64,000 bases of DNA from Marinobacterium aestuarii. GTDB taxonomy: Bacteria > Pseudomonadota > Gammaproteobacteria > Pseudomonadales > Balneatricaceae. The DNA lies in NCBI RefSeq assembly GCF_001651805.1, contig NZ_CP015839.1, forward strand, positions 3,472,001-3,536,000, read 5' to 3'. A program made the translations under genes and the position numbers. This document shows, in pieces, positions 52,424 to 61,717 of this stretch; the stretch's first letter is position 1, and each line of letters begins with the position of its first letter. Below the pieces are notes generated by a model. That model made no database searches and was not told where the DNA came from. It saw only the letters and a program-made list of their open reading frames with translations.

Positions 52424-54478
52424 ATGAGCAACAGCATTTTTCGAATTCATCCCGCCATCAATTTCGGCCGTGTCGGCAACAGCGATGACTACTACCTGGC
52501 ACCGGAAACCGCCGCCGGTGAAGTGCTGGACAAAACCAGCGGACTCTTTGGCGGACTGCCGATCCAGCCCGGGACTGAAGATACGCCCATCGACGCCCAG
52601 GCCTTTCGCGACGCCAGCCAGAATGTCGTGCGCCAGGCCGCGCGCTATCGCATCTATGCCTACGACGCCCTGCAACAGCGCTACCCGTCCGAGGATCCCG
52701 GGCGCGAAATCCGGATAGGCGATTGCATCGACGGCAAGACGATCACCGATATTGTCTGGACCGTTCATCTGGCCAACAAGAAAAACAACAACTTCAAAAT
52801 CACCAGCAGCAATGGCCAGGAGGAAGGTATCGATGCTTACCAGGATAACGCTACCCCGCCGCTGCGAAACCCCAGCTACGGCAATGACCTGGGCGATGCA
52901 ACCCGGCGTACCCGGCTGGTGATCGATGCAGGCCCCCGCGCCATCCGTTCGACGGATGCACAGCAGGTGATCAGGTTCAGCGCGGACTCGCCCTGCAGCC
53001 ATGCCGACGCCCAGGGAACCATTCAGCCGCTGCCCGACTACCCGCTAAGCTTTCCGGGCGATCATTTCGACAACCTCAATCCTGAACTGGGCTGCATCAA
53101 ATCGCTCGGCGATCTGAGGATAGAGGCGGGTACCGGCCGGCTGATCGTGGCCGGCGGCTTCGGCGAGGCCTTCTCCTTTGTCGATGCCAGCGGCGAAAAA
53201 CCCACACTGAAAGATGCCATCGACAACGACGGCTGGTTCGACGATGTCGCGGATGGCCCGGTGGAGGCCGTGATCCTGTTTGATGACGGCTCCGCGGTCA
53301 GCGCCACCGGCGCCTGGTTCGTCTCCACGGACCCTGCCTATGCGCCGCAAACCCGCAACGTGGTGTCGACCTGGGACGATGTCTTCAGCACCTGGGTCGA
53401 GGAGCTGGCACTGATCCCTTCGCTGTTCAGCAATGGCCAGTACAATGCCGATTACCCGGCCTCCTTCAATCAGGATATCCTGCCGGTATTTCACGGCGCC
53501 TTTCTGCAGCGCTGGAATACCAGCCTCCCGGCACAGGGCGTACAGGGCCACAACTGGGTCGCCGCGATCAAGCCGTCCGACGACCCTAAAGCCAAGATTC
53601 CCAACTTCCAGTCGCTGATTCGCGACCCCAACGCCAGCGAAGAAGACAGCCAGGGCGTGAAGATGCCCCTGGCCCTGGGCGATGCGCAGAAAAGCTTTCT
53701 GTCACTCACCCGCACCCAGTACTTTCTGATGATGCAGTGGTACAACGGCAAAAGCCTGGAATCGGGTGCACCGCTGGGGGCCGGCGAAAAGCTCGACCGG
53801 GTGGTGCTGGAAAACTGCCTGGGCGGGCGCTACTCCCCCGGTATCGACCTTACGTTCATCGTGCGGGATATCAACCTGTACCAGCAGCAGTGGCAGGGAA
53901 GCACCGGGCCACTGCGCATCAACCGCAAGCCGCTGAACTATGCCACCAGCACTCAGGGCCAGCCCTTTCTGGATGTCGGCTATATACCGCTGCGCAGCAC
54001 CCAGGTCGAGCCCGGCGATCTGAGCAAGTTCATGTCCCAGCCCTGGCACACGGACTACAACAGTTGCGCCGTGCACACGCCGGATCCCAATCCGTCGGAC
54101 AACAATACCCTGTACTGGTCATGGCCTGCGCAGCGGCCGGTGCAGGTGTATCCCGTGGGCGCCTGCACCTTCGATGCGCAACGCAAGGTCTGGAACCTGG
54201 GCGGACAGGTGTTCAGCATCCGGGGCGACGGCGAGGGCGCACAGAACGGCACCCACACCAATCTGCCGCAGAACGAGGGGCGCTATCAGCAATATATCGA
54301 CTTCATGCATAACTGGCACAAAACCGGCTTTATCATCCAGGGCAGCCAGATCAAGGACGACCAGGGCGGCGACTACGGCAGTGACAAGTTCCTCGAAGTC
54401 GCAAGCCTGTACAGCGCCAATGGCGATATAGTGCAGCCCTGGCCCACGTCGGTAACACCGACAAAGCCGGATGCCTGA
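52424..54478 (+). CDS. LodA/GoxA-like cysteine tryptophylquinone oxidoreductase
   Basis: 684 residues (LodA of Marinomonas 726). LodA-type enzymes oxidise a primary amine of an amino acid at a Cys-Trp quinone made by post-translational crosslink, giving peroxide. The N-terminus IFRIHPAINFGRVGNSDDYYLAPE is typical. Crosslink candidates: Cys465 in LENCLGGRYSPGID and Trp565 or Trp567 in LYWSWPAQRPVQVYP, about 100 residues apart. No signal peptide. AGGG about ten bases before ATG. The flavoprotein gene follows at once, as lodB does in known operons. Substrate (lysine, glycine or other) cannot be told. Confidence 0.88.
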   Translation: MSNSIFRIHPAINFGRVGNSDDYYLAPETAAGEVLDKTSGLFGGLPIQPGTEDTPIDAQAFRDASQNVVRQAARYRIYAYDALQQRYPSEDPGREIRIGDCIDGKTITDIVWTVHLANKKNNNFKITSSNGQEEGIDAYQDNATPPLRNPSYGNDLGDATRRTRLVIDAGPRAIRSTDAQQVIRFSADSPCSHADAQGTIQPLPDYPLSFPGDHFDNLNPELGCIKSLGDLRIEAGTGRLIVAGGFGEAFSFVDASGEKPTLKDAIDNDGWFDDVADGPVEAVILFDDGSAVSATGAWFVSTDPAYAPQTRNVVSTWDDVFSTWVEELALIPSLFSNGQYNADYPASFNQDILPVFHGAFLQRWNTSLPAQGVQGHNWVAAIKPSDDPKAKIPNFQSLIRDPNASEEDSQGVKMPLALGDAQKSFLSLTRTQYFLMMQWYNGKSLESGAPLGAGEKLDRVVLENCLGGRYSPGIDLTFIVRDINLYQQQWQGSTGPLRINRKPLNYATSTQGQPFLDVGYIPLRSTQVEPGDLSKFMSQPWHTDYNSCAVHTPDPNPSDNNTLYWSWPAQRPVQVYPVGACTFDAQRKVWNLGGQVFSIRGDGEGAQNGTHTNLPQNEGRYQQYIDFMHNWHKTGFIIQGSQIKDDQGGDYGSDKFLEVASLYSANGDIVQPWPTSVTPTKPDA

Positions 54479-54502
54479 GTGCATCAGGGGGGCGATGGCA
54501 GC

Positions 54503-55663
54503 ATGAACGCGCGCGATAGCACCCGGCTACCCACCGCCATTATAGGCGCCGGGCCCGCCGGGCTCGCCACCGCGATTTCGCTGCAGCAGCAAGGCTATCC
54601 GTGCCCCCTGCTGCTGTTCGATGCAGGGCGGGGACTGTCCCCCCGAATAGGCGAATCCATCCCGCCGGCAGCGACACCCCCATTAAAAGACCTGTTGGGC
54701 CCCGCGGCAGCGCAGCATCTGGCGCGGCACCTGGTCTGCCCCGGCAGCATGTCGGTCTGGAACAGCGAACAGCCGGGGCACAACGACTTTCTGTATGATC
54801 TGTCAGGCCAGGGTTACCACCTGGACCGGGCCCTGTTTGAGCAGCAGCTCAGCCAGGGTGTGGACTGGCGCGGCATAGAACACTACCAGGGATACCGCCT
54901 GCTGCGCGCAGAATCCCGGGAACCGGGCTACGACCTGGTGTTTCGCACCCCGGACGCGCGCGAGGAAAGCGTCCGGGCGGGCTTCGTGGTCGATGCTACT
55001 GGCCCGGCGTCGGTGTTTGCGCGCAAAACAGGCATCGCGCGGAATCTGCTGGATGAAGTGCTGTTTGCCTGCGCGCGCTTTACCCTGCCCGACAACAGCG
55101 CTGGCCTGCAGCATTCACTTATCGAAGCGACCGCAAACGGCTGGTGGTATGGGGCACGGCTGCCGGACAATCAAATGATCCTGACACTCTGTTCGGACCG
55201 CGCGCTGATCAAGCAGCAGCGGTATCAGCAACCCTGGGCCTGGCTCGACGCACTCCAGCAGACAACCTGGCTGCGCCATCAGATTCCCGCCTGCATTAGC
55301 CAGGCGGCGGCCGAAACACTCGATATACTGTTGCGGCCGGCCTTCTCGTCGATCCTGTCCGCCGTCGCCGGCGACCGCTGGCTGGCCGTGGGCGATGCCG
55401 CCGCCTGCTATGATCCGATCTCGTCCGCCGGCATCACCAAGGCCCTGCTGCAGGGACAGCAGGCCGCTGCCGCCATGGTGCAGTACGCGCAATCGGGGGA
55501 AGGCACAGCCCTGGCCGACTACCAGGACCAGGTGTTTGCGGATTTCAATCAGTATGCCGGGGTTCGGCGACAGCTATATCACGGCGAGACACGCTTCTGG
55601 AACGCGCCCTTCTGGCGACGACGACGCGGCGACATCAAGGATAGTCCGCTGGCGCGCACTTAG
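54503..55663 (+). CDS. LodB-like FAD-dependent maturation protein
   Basis: 386 residues from ATG 54503, 24 bases after the LodA-like stop; a GTG at 54479 is possible, but a G-rich ribosome site (54486-54491) fits the ATG better. FAD motif TAIIGAGPAGLATAISLQQQG (~11-31), RIGESIPPAATPPLKDLL (~47-64), and VGDAAACYDPISSAGITKALLQGQQAA (~295-321), the pattern of LodB/GoxB and halogenase-like flavoproteins. Needed in the known systems to form the quinone in the partner. Convergent with the DUF3565 gene, sharing stop-codon bases. Confidence 0.88.
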   Translation: MNARDSTRLPTAIIGAGPAGLATAISLQQQGYPCPLLLFDAGRGLSPRIGESIPPAATPPLKDLLGPAAAQHLARHLVCPGSMSVWNSEQPGHNDFLYDLSGQGYHLDRALFEQQLSQGVDWRGIEHYQGYRLLRAESREPGYDLVFRTPDAREESVRAGFVVDATGPASVFARKTGIARNLLDEVLFACARFTLPDNSAGLQHSLIEATANGWWYGARLPDNQMILTLCSDRALIKQQRYQQPWAWLDALQQTTWLRHQIPACISQAAAETLDILLRPAFSSILSAVAGDRWLAVGDAAACYDPISSAGITKALLQGQQAAAAMVQYAQSGEGTALADYQDQVFADFNQYAGVRRQLYHGETRFWNAPFWRRRRGDIKDSPLART

Positions 55664-55869
55664 TCACAGCGGTCCACCGGCGCGCCCTGATCACATTTTT
55701 TGCACTCCAGTTCGCAGCCCAGCTTTGACGCCCGCCCCTGTTCGGTGATTACCCAGGGGCGACTTACCCAGGGCGGGTTATGTCGTACGTGCTGAAAATG
55801 TCCGCAGGCCAGCTGCGCCACCCAGTCACCGAGCTCATCCAGGTGATAGCCCGTAATTGGCTGTTTCAT
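55660..55869 (-). CDS. DUF3565 family protein
   Basis: 69 residues. PITGYHLDELGDWVAQLACGHFQHVRHNPPWVSRPWV (~4-40) is the DUF3565 signature with a conserved Cys-Gly-His, and C-terminal CELECKKCDQG adds further cysteines, suggesting a zinc site. Function unknown. Its start overlaps the sensor kinase stop by four bases (ATGA), so it is translated with it, though the pair has no obvious functional link. Confidence 0.88.
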   Translation of the reverse strand: MKQPITGYHLDELGDWVAQLACGHFQHVRHNPPWVSRPWVITEQGRASKLGCELECKKCDQGAPVDRCD

Positions 55870-57830
55870 GCAAGCTCAGTCGCGGGATTCAGCGGCAGCT
55901 CAAAGCTAAAGCAGGCACCTTCTCCCGGCGTACTGATGCAATTGAGGGTGCCACCATGCTTTTCCACAATTTCCTTGGTGATCGCAAGCCCAAGCCCGGT
56001 GCCGCCTTTTTGCCGCGTATCGGAGGAATCCGCCTGGGAAAATCTCTCAAAAATGCGCGCCTGAAACTCAAGCGCAACCCCGGGGCCGTTATCGGACACA
56101 CTGACCCGCACCCGCTCAGCCAGCACACGGCTTTCAATCCGAACCTCTCCTGCGTCGGGGGAGTACTTGATGGCATTGGACAGCAGGTTCGACATCACCT
56201 GCATCAGCCGGCTCTCAACCCCCAGCACGCGGGTGTCAGCACCCTCGCCGGGGTGCCAGAGGATGTGCACGCCATATTTGCCCGCATAGCCCTGCATGGA
56301 GGCGACAGCCTTGTCGATCAGAGTTTCGAGCGATAGCGGATGCAGCTGGAAGTTGTTATTGGTGAGCTGAAGCTTGTTGATATCCAGCAGGTCATTGATC
56401 AGCTGCTCCAGCCGGTGACTGTTGTCATAGGCGATCTGCAGCATCCGCTGTGCCGGCGCCGGCACCTCGCCCAGCTTGTTGCCGACAATCAGGCCAAGCG
56501 CCCCCTTGATGGACGTCAGGGGCGTACGCAGCTCATGACTGACCGTGGAAATGAACTCATCCTTCATGCGCTCGACTTTCCTGCGCTCGCTGACATCATT
56601 GAAAACAACCACAGAGCCCACCACAAGGCCATCTTTTTTCAGTGGTGTGCGGGTGTACTCCACCGGATAGCTTGAACCGTCCCGGCGCCAGAACTGCTCA
56701 CCCTGCACCCGGTACACCTCGTCCAGGGGCTCCGTACCTGAGCCTTTAGCCCTGGTGGCCGGCACGCCTGGCTGAATCAGCGCACCCATATGAGCCCCCA
56801 GCAGTTCCTCGGCACCGTATCCGAGAATCTGACAGGCAGCCGGGTTCGAGAAAGTGACACAGCCCTCCAGATCCAGACCGTAAATGCCTTCACCGACGGC
56901 ATTCAGCAGCAGGCGATTGTGCCGCTCGGACGCCTGCAGCGCATGGGTCGATTCACTGATGCGCCAGGCCAGCAGCATCACCAGCACCAGCAGCATGACC
57001 GAGGTGATAGATGATATCAGTGCCGCCGCATAGGCTCTGGGCAGCCAGCCGGCCGAGATCGCGTAGACAGCCCCGCCCACCAGTATAAAAGGCAACAGCA
57101 GCGCCAATGGAATGGCCTTCCTGACGATCAGGCTGCCAATACCCTCACCTACCAGTAAAGAAAAGAAACCTGAATCCGTGCGCCTGATAATCACCAGAGT
57201 GCCCAGCAGGACAAAACAGACCAGGGTTTGCAGCGAGGTAACGGTAAAGGAGGACTGGCTGAACAGCTGCGACGCCTTGAAGCTGTAGCCGGCAATAATG
57301 ATCAGTATCATGGCGCCCATGGCGATACTCAGGCTATCAGCGGCTCTGTTGCGCCAAGGGCCCCGCAGACTGGACTCGGCAACGAGTATCAGCCCGACAA
57401 CCAGAAACAGCAGGGCCGTCTGCAGGGACATGCGCCCCGGCAGATCGGCCGCCGTATCGGCCGCCAGCAGGGTATCGAGCCCGAAGGTCCGTCCGCTCAG
57501 GTGCCCCAGCAAGGCGGTGCCGGACAGTAGCAGCACCAAAAATGCACAGAGGCAGGCCGCGCCACGCCGCAACCGATTGGGGTGCAGCCCGCCCAGCTGG
57601 TAATTCCCCAGGCACAGCAGAAACGCCAGCGCCGTGTTGGCCTTCATCAGGAACCAGTCACCGGGCAACTGCGCGCCCACCCAGGGCAGCAGCCAGCCCA
57701 GCAGTACCGGCGTCGCTATCGCCAGCATCAATACAATACAGGTCAGCTTGACGGTACCTAGCAACCTATACTGCGGCGCTGCAGACCGGACCGAAGGCTC
57801 AGTTGCGGCATCTGAGATATGCATACTCAA
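55866..57830 (-). CDS. Membrane-bound PAS sensor histidine kinase (orphan)
   Basis: 654 residues. The N-terminal ~290 residues hold about eight hydrophobic segments (MASE-like sensor). A PAS domain follows (~300-410: NRLLLNAVGEGIYGLDLEGCVTFSNPAACQILGYGAEELLG). HisKA with phospho-acceptor His432 in VSHELRTPLTSIKGALGLI, HATPase with SNLLSNAIKYSPDAGEV (N box), DNGPGV and GGTGLGLAI (G boxes). No response regulator gene is nearby. Signal unknown. Its upstream flank is the terminal-inverted-repeat element at 57954-58223. Confidence 0.93.
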   Translation of the reverse strand: MSMHISDAATEPSVRSAAPQYRLLGTVKLTCIVLMLAIATPVLLGWLLPWVGAQLPGDWFLMKANTALAFLLCLGNYQLGGLHPNRLRRGAACLCAFLVLLLSGTALLGHLSGRTFGLDTLLAADTAADLPGRMSLQTALLFLVVGLILVAESSLRGPWRNRAADSLSIAMGAMILIIIAGYSFKASQLFSQSSFTVTSLQTLVCFVLLGTLVIIRRTDSGFFSLLVGEGIGSLIVRKAIPLALLLPFILVGGAVYAISAGWLPRAYAAALISSITSVMLLVLVMLLAWRISESTHALQASERHNRLLLNAVGEGIYGLDLEGCVTFSNPAACQILGYGAEELLGAHMGALIQPGVPATRAKGSGTEPLDEVYRVQGEQFWRRDGSSYPVEYTRTPLKKDGLVVGSVVVFNDVSERRKVERMKDEFISTVSHELRTPLTSIKGALGLIVGNKLGEVPAPAQRMLQIAYDNSHRLEQLINDLLDINKLQLTNNNFQLHPLSLETLIDKAVASMQGYAGKYGVHILWHPGEGADTRVLGVESRLMQVMSNLLSNAIKYSPDAGEVRIESRVLAERVRVSVSDNGPGVALEFQARIFERFSQADSSDTRQKGGTGLGLAITKEIVEKHGGTLNCISTPGEGACFSFELPLNPATELA

Positions 57831-57953
57831 AATCCCTTTTATTCAGCGCCAGACTTCAGCGTTATAGATCAAAACTGTAACCATACGAGGTGGTGCAAAA
57901 GAGCCGCCGCGTTTCCCGACAGGCGGCATTGTTCCACGGCCGCGATCCTGCGG

Positions 57954-58223
57954 CTAGTGTACTGCTTCGCCCTAATGGGTGCTTATAGAGCCCGCCAATT
58001 CGTGTCCGGCAAGGCGCCGTTCGCCGGTAATGTGGGGCTCTTGCCAAGAGCGGCAACGCAGCTGGGCGCGAATTGGCGCGCTCCCTGCGGGCGAGCCGCC
58101 AGAAGGCCGTCCGCGGTGTTGCATTTCCTCGACATAGGCCCACTATGCCTTCGAAAATGCGCCGTGCGGCCCACCTCCTGGCGACTCGCTAAAAGCGCCT
58201 CTAAGAGCGAAGCAGTACACTAG
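57954..58223. repeat. MITE-like element with 17-bp perfect terminal inverted repeats
   Basis: CTAGTGTACTGCTTCGC (57954-57970) is the exact reverse complement of the last 17 bases (58207-58223). Unit length 270 bases, no credible gene. Each end begins with CTAG, so CTAG may be a target duplication, with 13-bp repeats inside; YTAR-type targets are known for IS5-family elements. The left-outside flank is the sensor kinase promoter region; the right end overlaps the permease stop codon (58220-58222). Confidence 0.7.
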
Positions 58224-59998
58224 AGCGGCCAGACCAGCAATATCAGCGGCACCGCCAGCAGCACAATCAGAATTTCCAGCGGCAACCCCATGCGCCAGTA
58301 ATCCCCGAAGGCGTATCCGCCGGGACCCAGCACCAGGGTGTTGGACTGATGCCCGATCGGGGTCAAAAAGGCACAGGATGCACCTACGGCCACGGCCATG
58401 AAAAACGGATCCGGACTGACGCCCAGCCCCATGGCGATACCGTAGGCCAGCGGCGCCATGATCACGGCCGTGGCCGCATTGTTGATAATGTCCGACAGGA
58501 ACATGGTCACCACCAGCACCAGGCCGATGACCAGATACACCGGAATACCCTCGGTCAGGGCCAGTACTTCTGCGGCCAGCAACTGCGTAAGCCCCGTACT
58601 CTGCAGTGCCGAGCCCACCGGAATCATGGCCGAGAGCAGGATGATCACCGGCCAGTCGATGGCATCATACAGATTGCGCACCGGCAGAATTTCGAGCAGC
58701 AGATAGACCACAACGGCAAGAAAAAACACGACCGCCAGCGGCAACACCTTGGCAACGCCCAGCGCAATGGCCACGGCAAAGATGGTCAGTGCGATGGCAA
58801 TTTTTTTCGGCTGCCCCAGACTGAGATTCCGCTCAGCCAGCGGAATCATGCCCAGTTCACTGAGCTGTTCATCAACATCATCGGCAGCGCCCTGCAACAG
58901 CAGAATATCGCCGGCCTGGAACTGCTCGCGCCGCAGCCGCCTGCGAATCTGCTGCCCTTCCCGGGCCAGGCCGACCAGCGCCAGGGAACTGCCGCTGCGC
59001 CTGCGCAAAAAGGGCACATCGCGCCCCTCCAGCACCGAACCTCTCTTGATAACCCCCTCCACCAGGGTGAGGTCGCCCTGGGTCAGCTCGGCAAATTTCT
59101 TGTCGGCACTGGTGATCAGCTCCAGATCGTTCTTGTCGAGCAAAGGCTGAATCTCCGACGGATCGGCCTGCAGAATCAGAATATCGCCGGCATTGAGCCG
59201 CTGTCCCGGACGCATCGACAGCGTCTTGCCATGGCGATGCGCCACACCTACCACCTCGATGCTGCCGTCATCCAGACCGTCGATATCCTCCACCGGCCGG
59301 CCCACCAAACCGGAATCTGCGGTCACTATCACTTCGGTCAGGTATTCATCAATGGCAAACAGCTGCTCGGGCGAGCTGCGCTTGAGGCGTGCCGCCGGTA
59401 TCAGGCGCCAGCCCAGCAGCGTGATAAAGAGCACACCGATGATGGCGATGGCCACCCCCACCGGGGAGAAATCAAACATGTTGAATGATTCTCCGCTCAC
59501 CTCGGCCCGCATCATGGCAATAATAATATTGGGTGGCGTACCTATGGCCGTGGTCATGCCCCCCAGAATACTGCCAAAGGCCAGCGGCATCAGTATCAGC
59601 GCCGGCGAGCGCTGATGCTTGCTGCAGGTCGCCAGCGCAACGGGCAGCATCAGCGCCAGCGCCCCCACGTTGTTCATAAAGGCGGACGCCACCGTCACGA
59701 CCGAGGTCATAATCAGAATATGGCTGAGCGGATGCTCGGTATAGGGCAGGATTTTCTGTACGATCAGGTCCACCACACCGGAGCGGCGCAGTGCATCGGA
59801 GATCACCAGCACCGCCGCCACCGTTACCACCGCCGGGTGGCCGAAACCTGCAAACGCATCTTCAGCCGTCACCAGGCCGGCAAGCACGCACAGCCCCAGT
59901 GCGATCGCAGCCACCACATCATGGCGATACTTCCCCCAGACAAAGAGTACCAAGGTCGCCAGCAGGATGGCGGAGATAAGCCACTGTTCAAAATTCAA
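58220..59998 (-). CDS. SLC13-family anion permease with TrkA-C domains
   Basis: 592 residues. N- and C-terminal membrane domains (~1-190 and ~390-592) of the SLC13/ArsB superfamily with LMPLAFGSILGGMTTAIGTPPNIIIAMM (~135-162) and the partner TPIGHQSNTLVLGPGGYAFGDYW (~557-579), split by a central cytosolic part with two TrkA-C (RCK_C) domains (about 205-290 and 295-385), a layout common in bacterial dicarboxylate or sulfate permeases. Stop codon formed inside the terminal CTAG of the neighbouring repeat. Substrate not predicted. Confidence 0.9.
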   Translation of the reverse strand: MNFEQWLISAILLATLVLFVWGKYRHDVVAAIALGLCVLAGLVTAEDAFAGFGHPAVVTVAAVLVISDALRRSGVVDLIVQKILPYTEHPLSHILIMTSVVTVASAFMNNVGALALMLPVALATCSKHQRSPALILMPLAFGSILGGMTTAIGTPPNIIIAMMRAEVSGESFNMFDFSPVGVAIAIIGVLFITLLGWRLIPAARLKRSSPEQLFAIDEYLTEVIVTADSGLVGRPVEDIDGLDDGSIEVVGVAHRHGKTLSMRPGQRLNAGDILILQADPSEIQPLLDKNDLELITSADKKFAELTQGDLTLVEGVIKRGSVLEGRDVPFLRRRSGSSLALVGLAREGQQIRRRLRREQFQAGDILLLQGAADDVDEQLSELGMIPLAERNLSLGQPKKIAIALTIFAVAIALGVAKVLPLAVVFFLAVVVYLLLEILPVRNLYDAIDWPVIILLSAMIPVGSALQSTGLTQLLAAEVLALTEGIPVYLVIGLVLVVTMFLSDIINNAATAVIMAPLAYGIAMGLGVSPDPFFMAVAVGASCAFLTPIGHQSNTLVLGPGGYAFGDYWRMGLPLEILIVLLAVPLILLVWPL

Positions 59999-60195
59999 GC
60001 TGAAACTCCCTGTTCACAGGCCTCTGATGATAGAGCACCGCAGGGGGAATAAACAGGCAAAGCACTATTGCGACCCTCCAGCTGACACCGTCTCGCGCCC
60101 TGGAAAATCAAACATCGGCAGCGCTGTTCGAAGGTAACCGGTATCGCGCAAGCGCTAGCGGTTGCCACCAAAGACCCCGGATCTAACAGCAGACT

Positions 60196-60372
60196 TCATG
60201 ACGCCAGCTCCTGCCACAGACGTTCATTGCGCTGAAGCTCGAGCGCCATGGGGTCGACACCTATATCTTTCAGCGTATGCCGATCCAGTAACGGTACTGC
60301 CGTATGCCTGGCCCAGCACCGAGGCTGATGCCAGGATTTCAAGTGTTGGATAACAGATTTGAGAAATTTCAT
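60196..60372 (-). CDS. DUF1127 microprotein
   Basis: 58 residues, ATG 60372 to TGA 60198-60196. GGGAGACAGTT before the ATG is a strong ribosome site. The C-terminal YjiS/DUF1127 motif LDRHTLKDIGVDPMALE (~29-45) is clear, preceded by a basic amphipathic N-terminus (MKFLKSVIQHLKSWHQ). Cytosolic, typically small RNA-binding or phosphate-response proteins; role here unknown. It stands alone between the permease and the acyl-CoA dehydrogenase-like gene. Confidence 0.85.
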   Translation of the reverse strand: MKFLKSVIQHLKSWHQPRCWARHTAVPLLDRHTLKDIGVDPMALELQRNERLWQELAS

Positions 60373-60466
60373 AACTGTCTCCCGATACTAGTTGTGTCAG
60401 GGGCTGGACTCATGACCAGGTCACTTGCCCTGCCCCTCTAGGGACGCTTGTCAGGCCAGTCAGATT

Positions 60467-61603
60467 TCAGAATGCCTGAGTGGGGGGTTCTTTTCCCATG
60501 GCCAGTGAGCCGGTGAACAGATGCTGGCGTTTCTCCTGCAGCGGATGGAAATGGGATGCCATCACATCACGCAGCAGGTTTTCGATACCATTGCCGCGCA
60601 TAAAGCCCCGGCCGCCACTGGCCTCCAGAGCCTTGGCGGTCACCCCCTTGCAGGCCTCGGCAACCAGGGTTTTGCGTTTGACCACCTCATTGACGGTTGC
60701 CAGGTCCGCACTGAAGCCGAACTCGTCGACGATATCGATCATGCTGTTCAGTGCGACCTCGGCGCAGGTCAATGCGTTCTCCATCTCACCGAGCAGATAG
60801 GGTGTTACCGGATCCAGGCTGCTGCGGCACAGATCACGCGTACGTCTTGCCGCCTCGCGGGCCGTGCCGTAGTACACCGACATGATCAGAGGCAGCGCCA
60901 CCGGCAGTACCACGCACCACATCAGGTGGAAATCCCCCCGGGGACGGCGCACCACTATACTGGCCTCAGGAACAAAGACATTTTCCAGGCTGACGCTGTT
61001 CGAACCCGAACCGCGCATGCCCAGCGGCGTCCAGTTATCAAGCACCTTGACCCCCTCGGTGCCCAGCGGTACCGGAAAATGCAATACCTGCCAGCCCTGC
61101 GCAGGGTCCTCGTAGGGCGCCGACGTCACCAGCACATCGCCGGCCGGCGAGCCGCTGGCAAAATGCTTGACGCCATTGAAGATAAAACCGCCTTCCGTTT
61201 TCTCGAGCTGACCGTTCGATGCCAGCCAGTCCCCGGCGCCGGTACTGACCAGCACCAGCTCCCGGGCAGCCACCTTTTCAAGCACCGCCTGACCCGGACG
61301 GCCATTCAGGTGGTTGTAGCGATTGGCCGCCACTATGTGCTGGTGCATGGAACAGGCCAGCGCCGTGGAGGGATGCAGTGCGGCCAGCTCCCTCAGGAAG
61401 CTGCATAGATCCCGGTAGCCGTGGCCAGCCCCGCCCAGCGCCTCGGGCACCAGCGCCGAAAAGATTTTTTCCTGCTGCAAGAGTGCGTAATTTTCCTCGG
61501 AAAACCGCTCGGCCTGCTCTGCCGCCTCACCATTTTCCGCAATCTGTCCGCCGATTCGTTCCAGTGTTTCAGCCAGACGGGGGTTAAGTGCTAGTGATTT
61601 CAT
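60467..61603 (-). CDS. Acyl-CoA dehydrogenase-family flavoprotein, probably a flavin-dependent monooxygenase
   Basis: 378 residues. Acyl-CoA dehydrogenase fold: LVPEALGGAGHGYRDLCSFLRELA (~51-74), GVKHFASGSPAGD (~144-156) and DNWTPLGMRGSGSNSVSLENVFVP (~189-212). The C-terminus is FHPLQEKRQHLFTGSLAMG rather than the usual EGT end, resembling DszC/SfnC-type monooxygenases that use reduced flavin. A flavin reductase is encoded 114 bases upstream on the same strand, forming a two-component system. Substrate unknown (sulfonate, thiophene or aromatic are possible). Confidence 0.85.
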   Translation of the reverse strand: MKSLALNPRLAETLERIGGQIAENGEAAEQAERFSEENYALLQQEKIFSALVPEALGGAGHGYRDLCSFLRELAALHPSTALACSMHQHIVAANRYNHLNGRPGQAVLEKVAARELVLVSTGAGDWLASNGQLEKTEGGFIFNGVKHFASGSPAGDVLVTSAPYEDPAQGWQVLHFPVPLGTEGVKVLDNWTPLGMRGSGSNSVSLENVFVPEASIVVRRPRGDFHLMWCVVLPVALPLIMSVYYGTAREAARRTRDLCRSSLDPVTPYLLGEMENALTCAEVALNSMIDIVDEFGFSADLATVNEVVKRKTLVAEACKGVTAKALEASGGRGFMRGNGIENLLRDVMASHFHPLQEKRQHLFTGSLAMGKEPPTQAF

Positions 61604-61717
61604 CGGATTATCTCCTCGATTTGTTTTTCTTTTGCAGGACTGATCGCGTCAGCCAAAGAGAGTCGTTACACAATAGCGCCAGAGTCTTGCCCGCGCGGCT
61701 GGATCGTCCAGCCCGCG

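Noticed and set aside
57862-58174. Overlapping open frames inside the 270-base repeat element.
   Set aside because: They run through the inverted repeats and are a by-product of GC-rich repeated DNA rather than a gene.
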